Source: Victivallis vadensis
GTDB lineage: Bacteria; Verrucomicrobiota; Lentisphaeria; Victivallales; Victivallaceae
NCBI RefSeq assembly: GCF_003096415.1
Contig: NZ_QEKH01000019.1
Coordinates: forward strand, 1-64,000
Reading direction: 5' to 3'
DNA length: 64,000 bases
Shown in pieces: positions 34,501 to 41,519 of the stretch. Numbering within the stretch: the stretch's first letter is position 1; the number at the start of each line of letters is the position of its first letter. A program made the translations under genes and the position numbers. The notes under the pieces are model-generated. The model was not told where the DNA came from, did not search any database, and saw only the letters and a list, made by a program, of their open reading frames with translations.

Positions 34501-35700
34501 CTTCCGGCGCTCAAACCGGTGTGGGAATTGAACCCCGGCGTTTTCATCAGCGTCCACTGCAAGCTCGAACTCGACGGCGTCCCGCACCTTGCGGTTGCGA
34601 CCGGCGACCGGGTGCTGCTGATCGGTTATGACGGCGGAATCCGGCAGGAATTCCGTTGTTCCGCCACCGTCGGCGCCCTCTGCTACTGGCCGGAAAAACA
34701 GCTGCTGCTGGCCGGTTCCATCGACGAAAAACTGCGCGCCTTCACCCTCGACGGCAGGCAGGTGTGGGAGTTCACCTCCCGGATGCCGGACGGTGTCAAG
34801 CACGAGCGCATGTGGTGGGCCAAGGGCGAAATGCCCGGCGTCTGCGCGGTCACCGTCGCGGAACTGATTCCCGGCAAGCCGCTGATCTTCGTCGGCGGCG
34901 CAGGCACGCTCGAAATCCTCGACGAAAACGGCAAGCTGCTGAAGCGCCGGTTCCAGGAGTGGGGCACCTTCGAGGGCTTCACACCGCTGCCCGCCCACGG
35001 CAAAGAACCGGCTTCACTGCTGAGCTGGGGCTTCATGGTCGGCCATCCGACCGTCTATTGCTACACCGCCGGATTGCAGCGCGGCACGCTGGATTTGTGT
35101 TTCGCCAAAGACGGCACTTTCATGGGCTCCTTCGGCTTCGGCTTCATCGGCCGCAACAACCTGCGCGTCGCCCGCCTCGAACCCGGCCAGCCGGAGCGGC
35201 TGGTCGGCGACTTCAACGGCAGCGTGAACCGCGTGATGGTCTGGGACCTCGACGGCAGGGTGCTGCACGAAGCGGACCTCGGCTTCGGCATCCGCGCTTT
35301 CGGCGGCATTCCGTATGCGCAAACCATGCTGCGCAACACCAATGTGCGCGGGCTGGAACTGCCCGACTTCGACGGGGACGGGGTGAAATCCATCGCGGTC
35401 GCCTTCCAGCGCCGCTTCGTGACCGCATTCGATCCGCAGCTGCGCAGCCGTTTCTTCTGCCCGCTGCCGGAGGAGCCGCTGCTGCTGGCGCTGGTTCCCG
35501 GCGCGAAAGGCGACCGGCTCGCCGTCGCCGGCTTCGACGGCGGCGTCTACCTGATCGACGGCTCCGGCCGCCTCACCGCCCGCGCCCGCATCGAAGGCCG
35601 CCCGACCCTGCTGGCCTCCGATGGCCGGACCCTCACGGTCGGCACCGACGCCGGGGTCCTCCGGGGATTTGCGCTTCCGGACAGTACGGCGGAAAAATAA
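31510..35700 (+). CDS. Secreted chimeric polysaccharide lyase-like protein with C-terminal propeller
   Basis: 1396 aa from ATG 31510 (AGAGGA upstream). Residues 1-20 are a signal peptide. Residues 22-190 look like a carbohydrate-binding sandwich, and 200-330 like the small alpha/beta domain found before many glycosidases. Residues 340-900 are an alpha/alpha toroid plus sandwich of heparinase II/III or alginate-lyase type (LPDRHWISEALTVYVAARYF, then ARGEDFALIDAKYESGRNAFHNF). The last 350 residues have repeated strands and FDGDGVKSIAV-type repeats, like a beta-propeller. Substrate unknown; uronic-acid or sulfated glycans are likely. The catalytic assignment needs structure. Confidence 0.65.
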   Translation: MNALRTILPALFLGLGCIAAPETVFQDDFSKFADGLPAGWRKYETGKAGTITPEKLPGGKTAVRFAVTDPAQSLGLTRQFPAQGGKYYRATLDCSVPPGGSRKGAYLQIRFYPYSVKGFGNSAYLRQLPLADYDPDSIPTDVTLKAPEGTTHAACFIITAGGAPQLLLNSFELQQSDTPFAPRKLDPMKVPGILEIQPRDLCLETDLASAVIVAPAAPEYRELAERAARAVEAKTGTRPEIRPDDFACGDRLSRHLVTIGSRDVNRTVSNLYNRFYTFLDGKYPGKGGRVVRSLHNPFGDGHNVITVGGSDFDGDRAAVERFAELTAQTPSGKFGWLADLKLGDGLTPPADAKDAQVWDDYGWSLVSKNLSLFYMTDDPKYAKEFLRLAFPDEKAADELNRLDGEFTYANLKNPLGEPYHYNATMLIPHWDLVEESPVFSDADRLRVTRKFYEQLNRRRQNGDKGIYKLYERTDTPVQLPDRHWISEALTVYVAARYFDKYYPSRDGRDGLEAARRMFKTLDRYAAMTVGSLFWYNSFLRPAFDYAVLDGGLKYVGSPVIGRYVEALTLLADRTPHDWSQKFSGLRLLLLCGYLTQNQAPVELAELRTGFDTEVFRLGQSYWPAKKFERNYFSDTDGKWRAAGFDPAGMPEWDPPFDKSKVVEWMSFRRHGARGEDFALIDAKYESGRNAFHNFALVSLYLRGLPLLRGYHNQLHVYRDGLGDPAIAKFTEVLDSGRTGKTAFVRGRLAKFNGHDWERTLLIRENGFLIELDAVTPLADTAASQLIAHFETPRGTVMKPAPGAAEFQLQPPAGEAWTVACSLPAELSRTPIAGGANLDTAGVASRFTLIRPGKQAEAIRFASLLRPGAPEPGRPAAAQQGGRIALRLPHEALLELLPGSGFRLEEPQSRFGFRVTELPGVFTSTAPVTAECDLMTGTLALAAPAAATVTFSDGRTVRLAAGEETAVEVKAAPLPALTEQTAAIFAARREADAAGTVELPALKPVWELNPGVFISVHCKLELDGVPHLAVATGDRVLLIGYDGGIRQEFRCSATVGALCYWPEKQLLLAGSIDEKLRAFTLDGRQVWEFTSRMPDGVKHERMWWAKGEMPGVCAVTVAELIPGKPLIFVGGAGTLEILDENGKLLKRRFQEWGTFEGFTPLPAHGKEPASLLSWGFMVGHPTVYCYTAGLQRGTLDLCFAKDGTFMGSFGFGFIGRNNLRVARLEPGQPERLVGDFNGSVNRVMVWDLDGRVLHEADLGFGIRAFGGIPYAQTMLRNTNVRGLELPDFDGDGVKSIAVAFQRRFVTAFDPQLRSRFFCPLPEEPLLLALVPGAKGDRLAVAGFDGGVYLIDGSGRLTARARIEGRPTLLASDGRTLTVGTDAGVLRGFALPDSTAEK

Positions 35701-35850
35701 ACGGCCTTTCCTGTCGCAGTCTGATATTTTCGGCAAAAAAGCGGTGTCATTCCGAAATTTCCATTTGGATTTTCCGCAATCCGGGTGTATGTTAAATAAA
35801 TATGTGCGCCTCTCTCTATTACGGAGATAACATAAGGAAAAACAAGGAAA

Positions 35851-36855
35851 ATGGCAAACGGTTTTAATGTCGCGGTGGCGGGTGCCACCGGTGCGGTCGG
35901 CGTCGAAATGATCAAGACGCTCGAAAAGCGCAACTTTCCGGTCAAGAATCTGAAGCTGCTTGCTTCGGCCCGTTCGGCCGGCAAGACCGCCACTTTCAAG
36001 GGTGAAACGATCAAGATCGAAGAGATGACTGAAGAATCGTTCAAGGGCGTCGACATCGCGCTGTTCAGCGCGGGCGGCGATATCTCCAAGCAGTTCCGCC
36101 CGGCGGTCGTCCGGGCGGGCGCGGTGATGATCGACAACTCCAGCGCGTTCCGCATGGACGACGACGTGCCGCTGGTGGTTCCCGAAGTCAATCCCGAAGA
36201 CATCAAGCAGCACAAGGGCGTGATTGCCAACCCGAACTGCACCACCGCCATCATGCTGGTCGCGGTCGCCCCGCTGCACCGCGCCAAGGGACTCAGGCGC
36301 ATCGTCGCCGCGACCTATCAGGCCGCCAGCGGCGCCGGCGCCAAGGGCATGGATGAACTGCTCGTGCAGACCCGCCAGCTTCTCGACGGCCAGCCGATCG
36401 CCCCCAAGGCGTTCGCGCACCGGCTCGCGTTCAACCTGATCCCGCATATCGACGTCTTCAATGAGAACGGGTACACCAAGGAAGAGCTCAAGATGCTCAA
36501 CGAATCGCGCAAGATGCTGCATCTGCCGAACCTGCTGGTCTCCTGCACCTGCGTGCGCATTCCGGTGCTCCGCGCCCACTCCGAGGCGCTGAACCTCGAA
36601 TTCGAGAACGACATCTCGGTGGAAGAGGCCCGCGAAATCATCCGCAAGGCGCCCGGCGTCCAGCTCGTCGACGATCCCGCCGCGAAATCCTACCCGATGC
36701 CCGCGGACGCGACCGAAAAATACGACGTGCTCTGCGGCCGCATCCGTCAGGATATCTCGCGCAACGACAAGCGCGGGCTTGACATCTTCGTTTCCGGCGA
36801 CCAGGTGCTCAAGGGCGCGGCCCTGAACGCCGTCCAGATCGCCGAACTGCTCTAA
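35851..36855 (+). CDS. asd: Aspartate-semialdehyde dehydrogenase
   Basis: 334 aa, standard length. The NADP-binding GATGAVG is at about residues 11-17, and the catalytic cysteine is Cys130 in NPNCTT. The segment YQAASGAGAKGMDEL and the later AHSEALNLEF complete the family pattern. It reduces aspartyl phosphate to aspartate semialdehyde for lysine/diaminopimelate, methionine and threonine synthesis. The gene stands alone between a lyase gene and a repeat region; ribosome site AAGGAAAA. Confidence 0.97.
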   Translation: MANGFNVAVAGATGAVGVEMIKTLEKRNFPVKNLKLLASARSAGKTATFKGETIKIEEMTEESFKGVDIALFSAGGDISKQFRPAVVRAGAVMIDNSSAFRMDDDVPLVVPEVNPEDIKQHKGVIANPNCTTAIMLVAVAPLHRAKGLRRIVAATYQAASGAGAKGMDELLVQTRQLLDGQPIAPKAFAHRLAFNLIPHIDVFNENGYTKEELKMLNESRKMLHLPNLLVSCTCVRIPVLRAHSEALNLEFENDISVEEAREIIRKAPGVQLVDDPAAKSYPMPADATEKYDVLCGRIRQDISRNDKRGLDIFVSGDQVLKGAALNAVQIAELL

Positions 36856-37331
36856 TCCGGGACTTTGCCTCCGGCAGCCGGGGGCGCTTCGCCCCCCGGT
36901 CCCCCAGACCGGCAAGGTGCCGGCGCCGGGTTCGGTTTTGAATTTTTACTGTGTAAAAATTGCAAAACCGGGGGTATTAATAATGGGTCGGAATAGTCTA
37001 TGGGCGTTTTACCGCACCGGCACGTTGCCGGTCGGGTTGCAAGGGCGAAGCGCCTTGCCCACCGGAGGTAACTTGTGCGCGCAGCGCCCAGCTACCGGTG
37101 CCTGATTGAAAATCAGGCCGCGTAGCGCACAAGGTCTGGAGGCCGTAAGGCCGTAAGACCTGCCTGCCTTTAAAACGGCAGGCTTTCCCCGCATGACTCG
37201 CCTCCAGTGACTGAGGGACATACGATTTCGAGTTTTTTACGCCCGAAGCTCAAAACCGGAAGATAATAACAGGGCAGTATGGTTTCCCGGATATTTTTTC
37301 TTTCGGCACAGTAATTCAGGTTGCGGTTCTT
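36856..37331. repeat. Mosaic palindromic repeat region, copy 1
   Basis: This 476-bp gap is a string of palindromes: CCGGGGGCG-ctt-CGCCCCCCGG (about 36878-36899, which may also terminate asd), CCGGCACGTTGCCGG, CCTGATTGAAAATCAGG (37101-37117) nested in TTGTGCGC/GCGCACAA (about 37074-37132), and CTGCC...GGCAG near 37170-37185. The same modules recur in reverse orientation at 57344-57867. No gene is seen. Confidence 0.8.
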
Positions 37332-38219
37332 ATGAAACAGAATATTTTTCTCCTGCTCCTGTTTTTGCTGCCGGCCGGTTGTTCCGAACAACCGGCCGCG
37401 TCCGCACCTGCCCCGCGCCCGGAACTGCCGGCCGGTCAGGCCTTGGCGGACCTGCTTGAAAACGGCGGATTCACCGGTCCGCGCTATACGCTGACCAGTA
37501 ATCCGCCGCCCAACAGGCACATGCGTGATCCGAACGGGAAATATCCTTTGAGATGGTTCCGGGTAGAGTATAAAGCCCGGCGCTATTTTGCCGGATTCTT
37601 CACTCGCGGCAAGGATGCTTATCTGTTTTCCTATCCGTTGGGAGATGATCTGCTTTTGTGGATCAACTATCTCGGCAGCGACATCAGAATCCAGCGTTTC
37701 CGCACTCAGAACGGTTACTTCATACTCGATTATACCGCCGCAGACGGAACTCACCGGAAAAGCGGCGTCCCCTTCGCCGACGTCGTCGACGAATACCCCG
37801 GCGACGATGGAGTATTCGCCCCTGACGAACCCGAATATGACGATGAACTTATTTACGGTGGCAAATACGGAGCAGGCGGCTTCAAACCTGCTCAGGAGAC
37901 AACCATAGAAAATTTCATTCCGAATTTCAAAGCGCTGATTCGCAATGATGACATTGATGCCATTGCTGCAATGATCCATTTCCCGCTTGAAACAACTCTG
38001 GAATTCAACGGTAGAAAAATCCTGTATATTGTCAAAAACAAGAAGGATTTCAGACGTAATTATTCACGCATTTTCCATCCGGAATTCAAGCGGGACATGT
38101 TGCAACTCGACGATCAGAATTTTTCATTTTGCGGGATGGGAGTTTACATTGATGAAACCAAACTCAGATTACTTCCCGGCAGAGGACCGAATATAGTAAT
38201 CCGAGCGCTTAATAATTAA
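37332..38219 (+). CDS. Unknown lipoprotein
   Basis: 295 aa with a clear lipoprotein signal (lipobox LPAGC, Cys17) and a Pro/Ala linker. Two domains follow: one mixed beta at 40-150 and one at about 190-295 (FKALIRNDDIDAIAAMIHFP), which resembles NTF2-like or DUF domains in which a short helical pair precedes a strand-rich half. No enzyme motif recognised. It converges with the lysozyme-like gene, with stops overlapping by four bases. Confidence 0.65.
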   Translation: MKQNIFLLLLFLLPAGCSEQPAASAPAPRPELPAGQALADLLENGGFTGPRYTLTSNPPPNRHMRDPNGKYPLRWFRVEYKARRYFAGFFTRGKDAYLFSYPLGDDLLLWINYLGSDIRIQRFRTQNGYFILDYTAADGTHRKSGVPFADVVDEYPGDDGVFAPDEPEYDDELIYGGKYGAGGFKPAQETTIENFIPNFKALIRNDDIDAIAAMIHFPLETTLEFNGRKILYIVKNKKDFRRNYSRIFHPEFKRDMLQLDDQNFSFCGMGVYIDETKLRLLPGRGPNIVIRALNN

Positions 38220-38941
38220 TTCTTTCCCATCTCAACCGGGTTTGCTGAATGCCTTTTTCGTTTCTCCTCTTGTTTTTCCGCCAATTTGCTCAGCTCAATT
38301 GCAGCATCCCGCCTGCGTAACGCCAAACCGCGATTTGCCGCTTTGGGCTTAATATTTTCCGTATAATCCTTTGAATTCAGCAATTCCAAAGCTGCCCGAC
38401 GATAATCTTCCGCTTTCACGGCTCTTAAAAAGCTCTTGTATTTCCTCAACCCAGGCCCGCCGGTGTTGAAGGAAAGGTCCAGACAGACCGCCCTCACCAG
38501 TTCCGGCTGCTTCTCCCAGGCTTTGGAATCGACTTTCTGACCGTTCCAGACCTTTACCGTTTCACCGTTCTTCAAACGCCTCTCTTCCCACATCCCCTTG
38601 TTGAACGCCTCTTTCACATCTTTTTCCGCAACCTGAAACGAAGCCTCAAACAACTTATCGATCTCCTGATTGCTGAATGTGATATTTGCAAACTGCTTCT
38701 CAATATCTTTGGCTTTCTTCTCGCGTTCACTGTCGGAAAGCTTCTTCAATCCCTGTAAATCCTCAATCACTTCTTTCGGAAATTTTTTCAGGGTCTTGAA
38801 TGTGGCGAGAATGTGCTCTTCAGCCAGATTGGCGCCAACTCCGAGCGTCGGCCACGACTTGCCATCCCGGTAAACTTTCTCCTTCCTGCCCTCCCGGTAG
38901 GAAAGATGCTTAGAGCTTATCCCTGAATAAAGAATCGGCAT
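38216..38941 (-). pseudogene. GH24-type lysozyme gene, 5' part disrupted by a MITE
   Basis: The 241-aa frame has the GH24 (T4-like) catalytic pattern E-x8-D-x5-T in REGRKEKVYRDGKSWPTLG and a later DLSFNTGGPGLRKYKSF. Its ATG (38941) and first 9-10 codons come from an inserted 161-bp repeat. Across the insertion the frame continues (GRGLTAALNK joins HLSYREG), into about 50 more codons to 39230, where a further one-base shift separates it from ATG 39278. The catalytic domain may still be made from 38941, but no good ribosome site is seen. Phage or ICE origin is possible. Confidence 0.65.
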
Positions 38942-39073
38942 GATGCCGCGCCGAAATGTCAGTCGCGAAGCCTGATAAAATTGACGATACTGGAGGTATC
39001 GGCGATTTTAGCGGGCAAACGAATGGCGTTTCGCCGCAAATCAGGACGATTTGGCTTATTTAGGGATAAGCTC
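38913..39073. mobile_element. 161-bp MITE with 18-bp terminal inverted repeats
   Basis: GAGCTTATCCCTGAATAA (38913-38930) is matched by TTATTTAGGGATAAGCTC (39056-39073), with 17 of 18 pairs. A 3-bp target duplication TTA flanks both ends (38910-38912 and 39074-39076). TNA-type 3-bp duplications are known for some IS5-family elements, which suggests an IS5-like parent. No transposase is encoded. Confidence 0.75.
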
Positions 39074-39278
39074 TTATTCAATGCCGCCGTCAGACCGCGC
39101 CCGGCGATATCCGGAGCCAGTTCACGGCCCGGCGCACTGAATTTTCCTTCGTCGATATCCTTGCCAAGCTCTTTTTCCAGTTTTTCCCGATCCCGGTTGA
39201 AATCCGTTGTATTTTTGACAGTGTTTCACCGCAATAACGGATTTTGTCAATTTCCGGCACTCGCGCAACTGTAACCAT
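39074..39278 (-). pseudogene. Detached 5' part of the lysozyme gene
   Basis: Minus-strand sequence encodes DFNRDREKLEKELGKDI and APGRELAPDIAGRGLTAALN up to the MITE, continuing into the lysozyme frame beyond it. The likely start is ATG 39278 (MVTVARVPEIDKIRYCGET), one base out of frame with the rest. Confidence 0.5.
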
Positions 39279-39316
39279 GTCACAAATTCACAACAATGGA
39301 AAAATTCTGTTAAAAT

Positions 39317-39379
39317 CAGATAAAATCTGCTATTTTTATCGATTTTGCTATTGACATTGTCACGATTTCAGTACATAAT
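39317..39379 (+). promoter_or_regulatory. Promoter and operator of the GntR-type gene
   Basis: TTGACA (39351-39356) and CATAAT (39374-39379) with a 17-bp spacer. CAGATAAAATCTG (39317-39329) is a palindrome, and its half AAAATCAGAT recurs at 39394-39403 just downstream of the promoter, so the regulator may control itself. Confidence 0.6.
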
Positions 39380-39416
39380 ATATGCAACAGACAAAATCAG
39401 ATTGGAATTCGAGACC

Positions 39417-40721
39417 ATGTCAGACAAACTTCAGGCGGCGCGGGAATATATTCTGCAGAAGATAGAACGCGGAGAACTCGCCGGCGGCGCGAAACTTCCG
39501 GCGGCACGGGAGTATTCCGAGGAAATCGGCGTATCGCTGCCCATCACCCAGATGGCGTTCAACTCCCTGACCCGGGACGGCATTCTGGCCAGCGTTCCAC
39601 GGCAGGGAACCTATGTGCGCCGGGATTGGAACTGCCGGATTCTGCCCGGCAGCTTCCGCACTTTCCGGCCGGTCTGGACGGAGATCATCCGCAATCAGGT
39701 AGTGCCGGAGGTTCCCGGTTTGCGCATCTGCGACGCATTCCGGGAAAGCGCCTTTGAAATCCGTTCCACCTTCGACGCCAACTGGCGGCAGGACGACTAT
39801 CTGGATCTGAACGAATTTCTGGAAGAGGCTTATCCGGACCGCGGCGACTTCTTCATGACGCAATTCCAGTCTTTCCACGCCCGGGACGGCAAATTGTACG
39901 CCATTCCGCTGATCTTTTCACCGTGGGTGATCTGCTGCAACGTCCACATGATCGAAGCCGCCGGGGGAGAACTTCCCCGCCCAGATTGGAACTGGCAGGA
40001 TTTCCTCGCCCTGATCGGGCTTCTCCGCCGGAAATATCCGCCGGAGCAGGTGTTCGACCTCTGGTATTCCCCGACTTTCCGGCTTACCTTCCTGTTCCGT
40101 TCCGGCGGCGCCGTACTGGAACGGGCGGCGGACGGCTCCTGCCGCGTCCGGCTCGACGAACCGGAATCCATCGCCGGGCTGAAACGCCTGCAGGAACTTT
40201 CCCGCGTTCTCGGCGATTCACGCCTGCACTGGTATGACAGCCGCAGTTCTTTCCGGGCCGGAACCATGGCGCTGGCCGCCGCCGCCCGCGAAGACGTCGA
40301 TTTCAACGCCGCTTTCGAGTGGATCAGCGTGCCGCTTCCGATGCTGCCGGGCGGCGCCGACCGCACCCGTCAGGCCAATGACCTGCTCTGCGTCCGGCGG
40401 CAGGTCACCGATTTCCGGCAGGTCGCCGAAGTCGTCCGGCTGCTGCTGTCGCAGCAGGTGCAGGACCGGCTCGGCGCGATCCGTTACGGCATCCCGATCC
40501 GCCGTTCATCGGCGATCCGCAGCTTCAATGAGGAAGACCGCCGCGACGCGGTATTCTTCTCGGAACTTCCCAAGATCGTGCCGGATCACAGTCTGGGCTG
40601 GTCCGAATTGCAGCGTCTGCTGCTGACCGGGATCGACCGCATCCGGCACGGGCAAGCCGAACCAGAACCGGTCGCGACGGAACTTGCCGCCGCTTTCCGT
40701 ACCATTATCCGATACAGTTAA
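39417..40721 (+). CDS. GntR-family regulator fused to a solute-binding-protein domain
   Basis: 434 aa from ATG 39417. Residues 1-70 are a GntR winged helix ([20 protein letters not shown], then [17 protein letters not shown]). From residue 95 the sequence follows the extracellular solute-binding-protein (family 1) fold ([35 protein letters not shown]), without a signal peptide. The usual GntR effector domains are thus replaced by a sugar-binding fold kept in the cytoplasm. It faces the pseudopilin/PL8 pair and is the likely regulator of that locus. Confidence 0.8.
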   Translation: MSDKLQAAREYILQKIERGELAGGAKLPAAREYSEEIGVSLPITQMAFNSLTRDGILASVPRQGTYVRRDWNCRILPGSFRTFRPVWTEIIRNQVVPEVPGLRICDAFRESAFEIRSTFDANWRQDDYLDLNEFLEEAYPDRGDFFMTQFQSFHARDGKLYAIPLIFSPWVICCNVHMIEAAGGELPRPDWNWQDFLALIGLLRRKYPPEQVFDLWYSPTFRLTFLFRSGGAVLERAADGSCRVRLDEPESIAGLKRLQELSRVLGDSRLHWYDSRSSFRAGTMALAAAAREDVDFNAAFEWISVPLPMLPGGADRTRQANDLLCVRRQVTDFRQVAEVVRLLLSQQVQDRLGAIRYGIPIRRSSAIRSFNEEDRRDAVFFSELPKIVPDHSLGWSELQRLLLTGIDRIRHGQAEPEPVATELAAAFRTIIRYS

Positions 40722-40741
40722 CCAGAAAAGGGGGAAACGAT

Positions 40742-41503
40742 ATGTGGAAAAAATTCACCTTGATTGAGCTGCTTGTAGTCATAGCGATAATAGCCATTCT
40801 CGCCTCGATGCTGCTTCCGGCCCTGAATAAGGCGCGGGAACGGGCGCGGGCGATCAGCTGTACTTCCAACCTGAAGCAGTGCGGCCTTGCGCTCCAGCTC
40901 TATGCCGGCGATTACGACGGCTACAACCTCAAAGTGCGGAAAGTGACCGCAAGCGGCACACAGGCGGCGTGGAACAACGCCCTCCTCGGCTGGAAACATT
41001 ACGCTTCCGGCAGCGGGCAGAAAATCAACCTGCAGCAATACGGCTGCCTCCCCTATCTCTCCGGCCCGGAGAGCGTCACCCGCTGCCCTGCCTCCCTACC
41101 GGAAACTCCGGCCCGGAGCAATTTTTCCTACGGCATGATGGAAGTCACCTACTGCGGGAACTGGCCGAACATCAAAGACAGCGTCGGCAACATCGACCGC
41201 CGCCTCACTCCGACGGATAAATATATCATCAGCCGCAATTTCAAAACTCCGGCGACAACCGTATTCCTGGCGGATACCGGCTTTACCGGACTCAGCGGCA
41301 AGGCCGCGTATTCGCCGAAATCGTTCAAACACACCGAACCGGAAACTCAGGAAGGGGTCGCCGGCGGAGTGATGGCGCGGCACAGCCGGAAAGCCAACTG
41401 CCTGCTGGCGGACGGCCATGTTTCGGCGCTCTCCAAAGGAGAGCTTGCCACAACGGCCAACCGGTTCACCTATGTACTGGACAATCAGGGTTTTCCGCAA
41501 TAA
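40742..41503 (+). CDS. Type II pseudopilin-like protein (DUF1559, H-x9-DG)
   Basis: 253 aa. The prepilin signal [20 protein letters not shown] (residues 5-24) has the processing site close to the N-terminus and Glu at +5, as prepilin peptidase substrates require. The C-terminal half is globular, with [12 protein letters not shown], a perfect H-x9-DG. Such proteins are expanded in planctomycete and lentisphaera genomes, but their role is unknown. It directly precedes the PL8 lyase gene, a pairing seen three times in this window. GGGGG precedes the ATG. Confidence 0.85.
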   Translation: MWKKFTLIELLVVIAIIAILASMLLPALNKARERARAISCTSNLKQCGLALQLYAGDYDGYNLKVRKVTASGTQAAWNNALLGWKHYASGSGQKINLQQYGCLPYLSGPESVTRCPASLPETPARSNFSYGMMEVTYCGNWPNIKDSVGNIDRRLTPTDKYIISRNFKTPATTVFLADTGFTGLSGKAAYSPKSFKHTEPETQEGVAGGVMARHSRKANCLLADGHVSALSKGELATTANRFTYVLDNQGFPQ

Positions 41504-41519
41504 CAGGATGTTACGGATC

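Noticed and set aside
31852-34998. Very long minus-strand frame under the 1396-aa enzyme
   Set aside because: High GC keeps the antisense frame open; its product is Gly/Arg/Glu-rich with no domain, while the plus strand has signal peptide and folds.
36900-37190. tRNA or structured RNA gene in the repeat region
   Set aside because: No cloverleaf or conserved tRNA positions; the pairing is explained by the repeated palindromes that recur at 57 kb.
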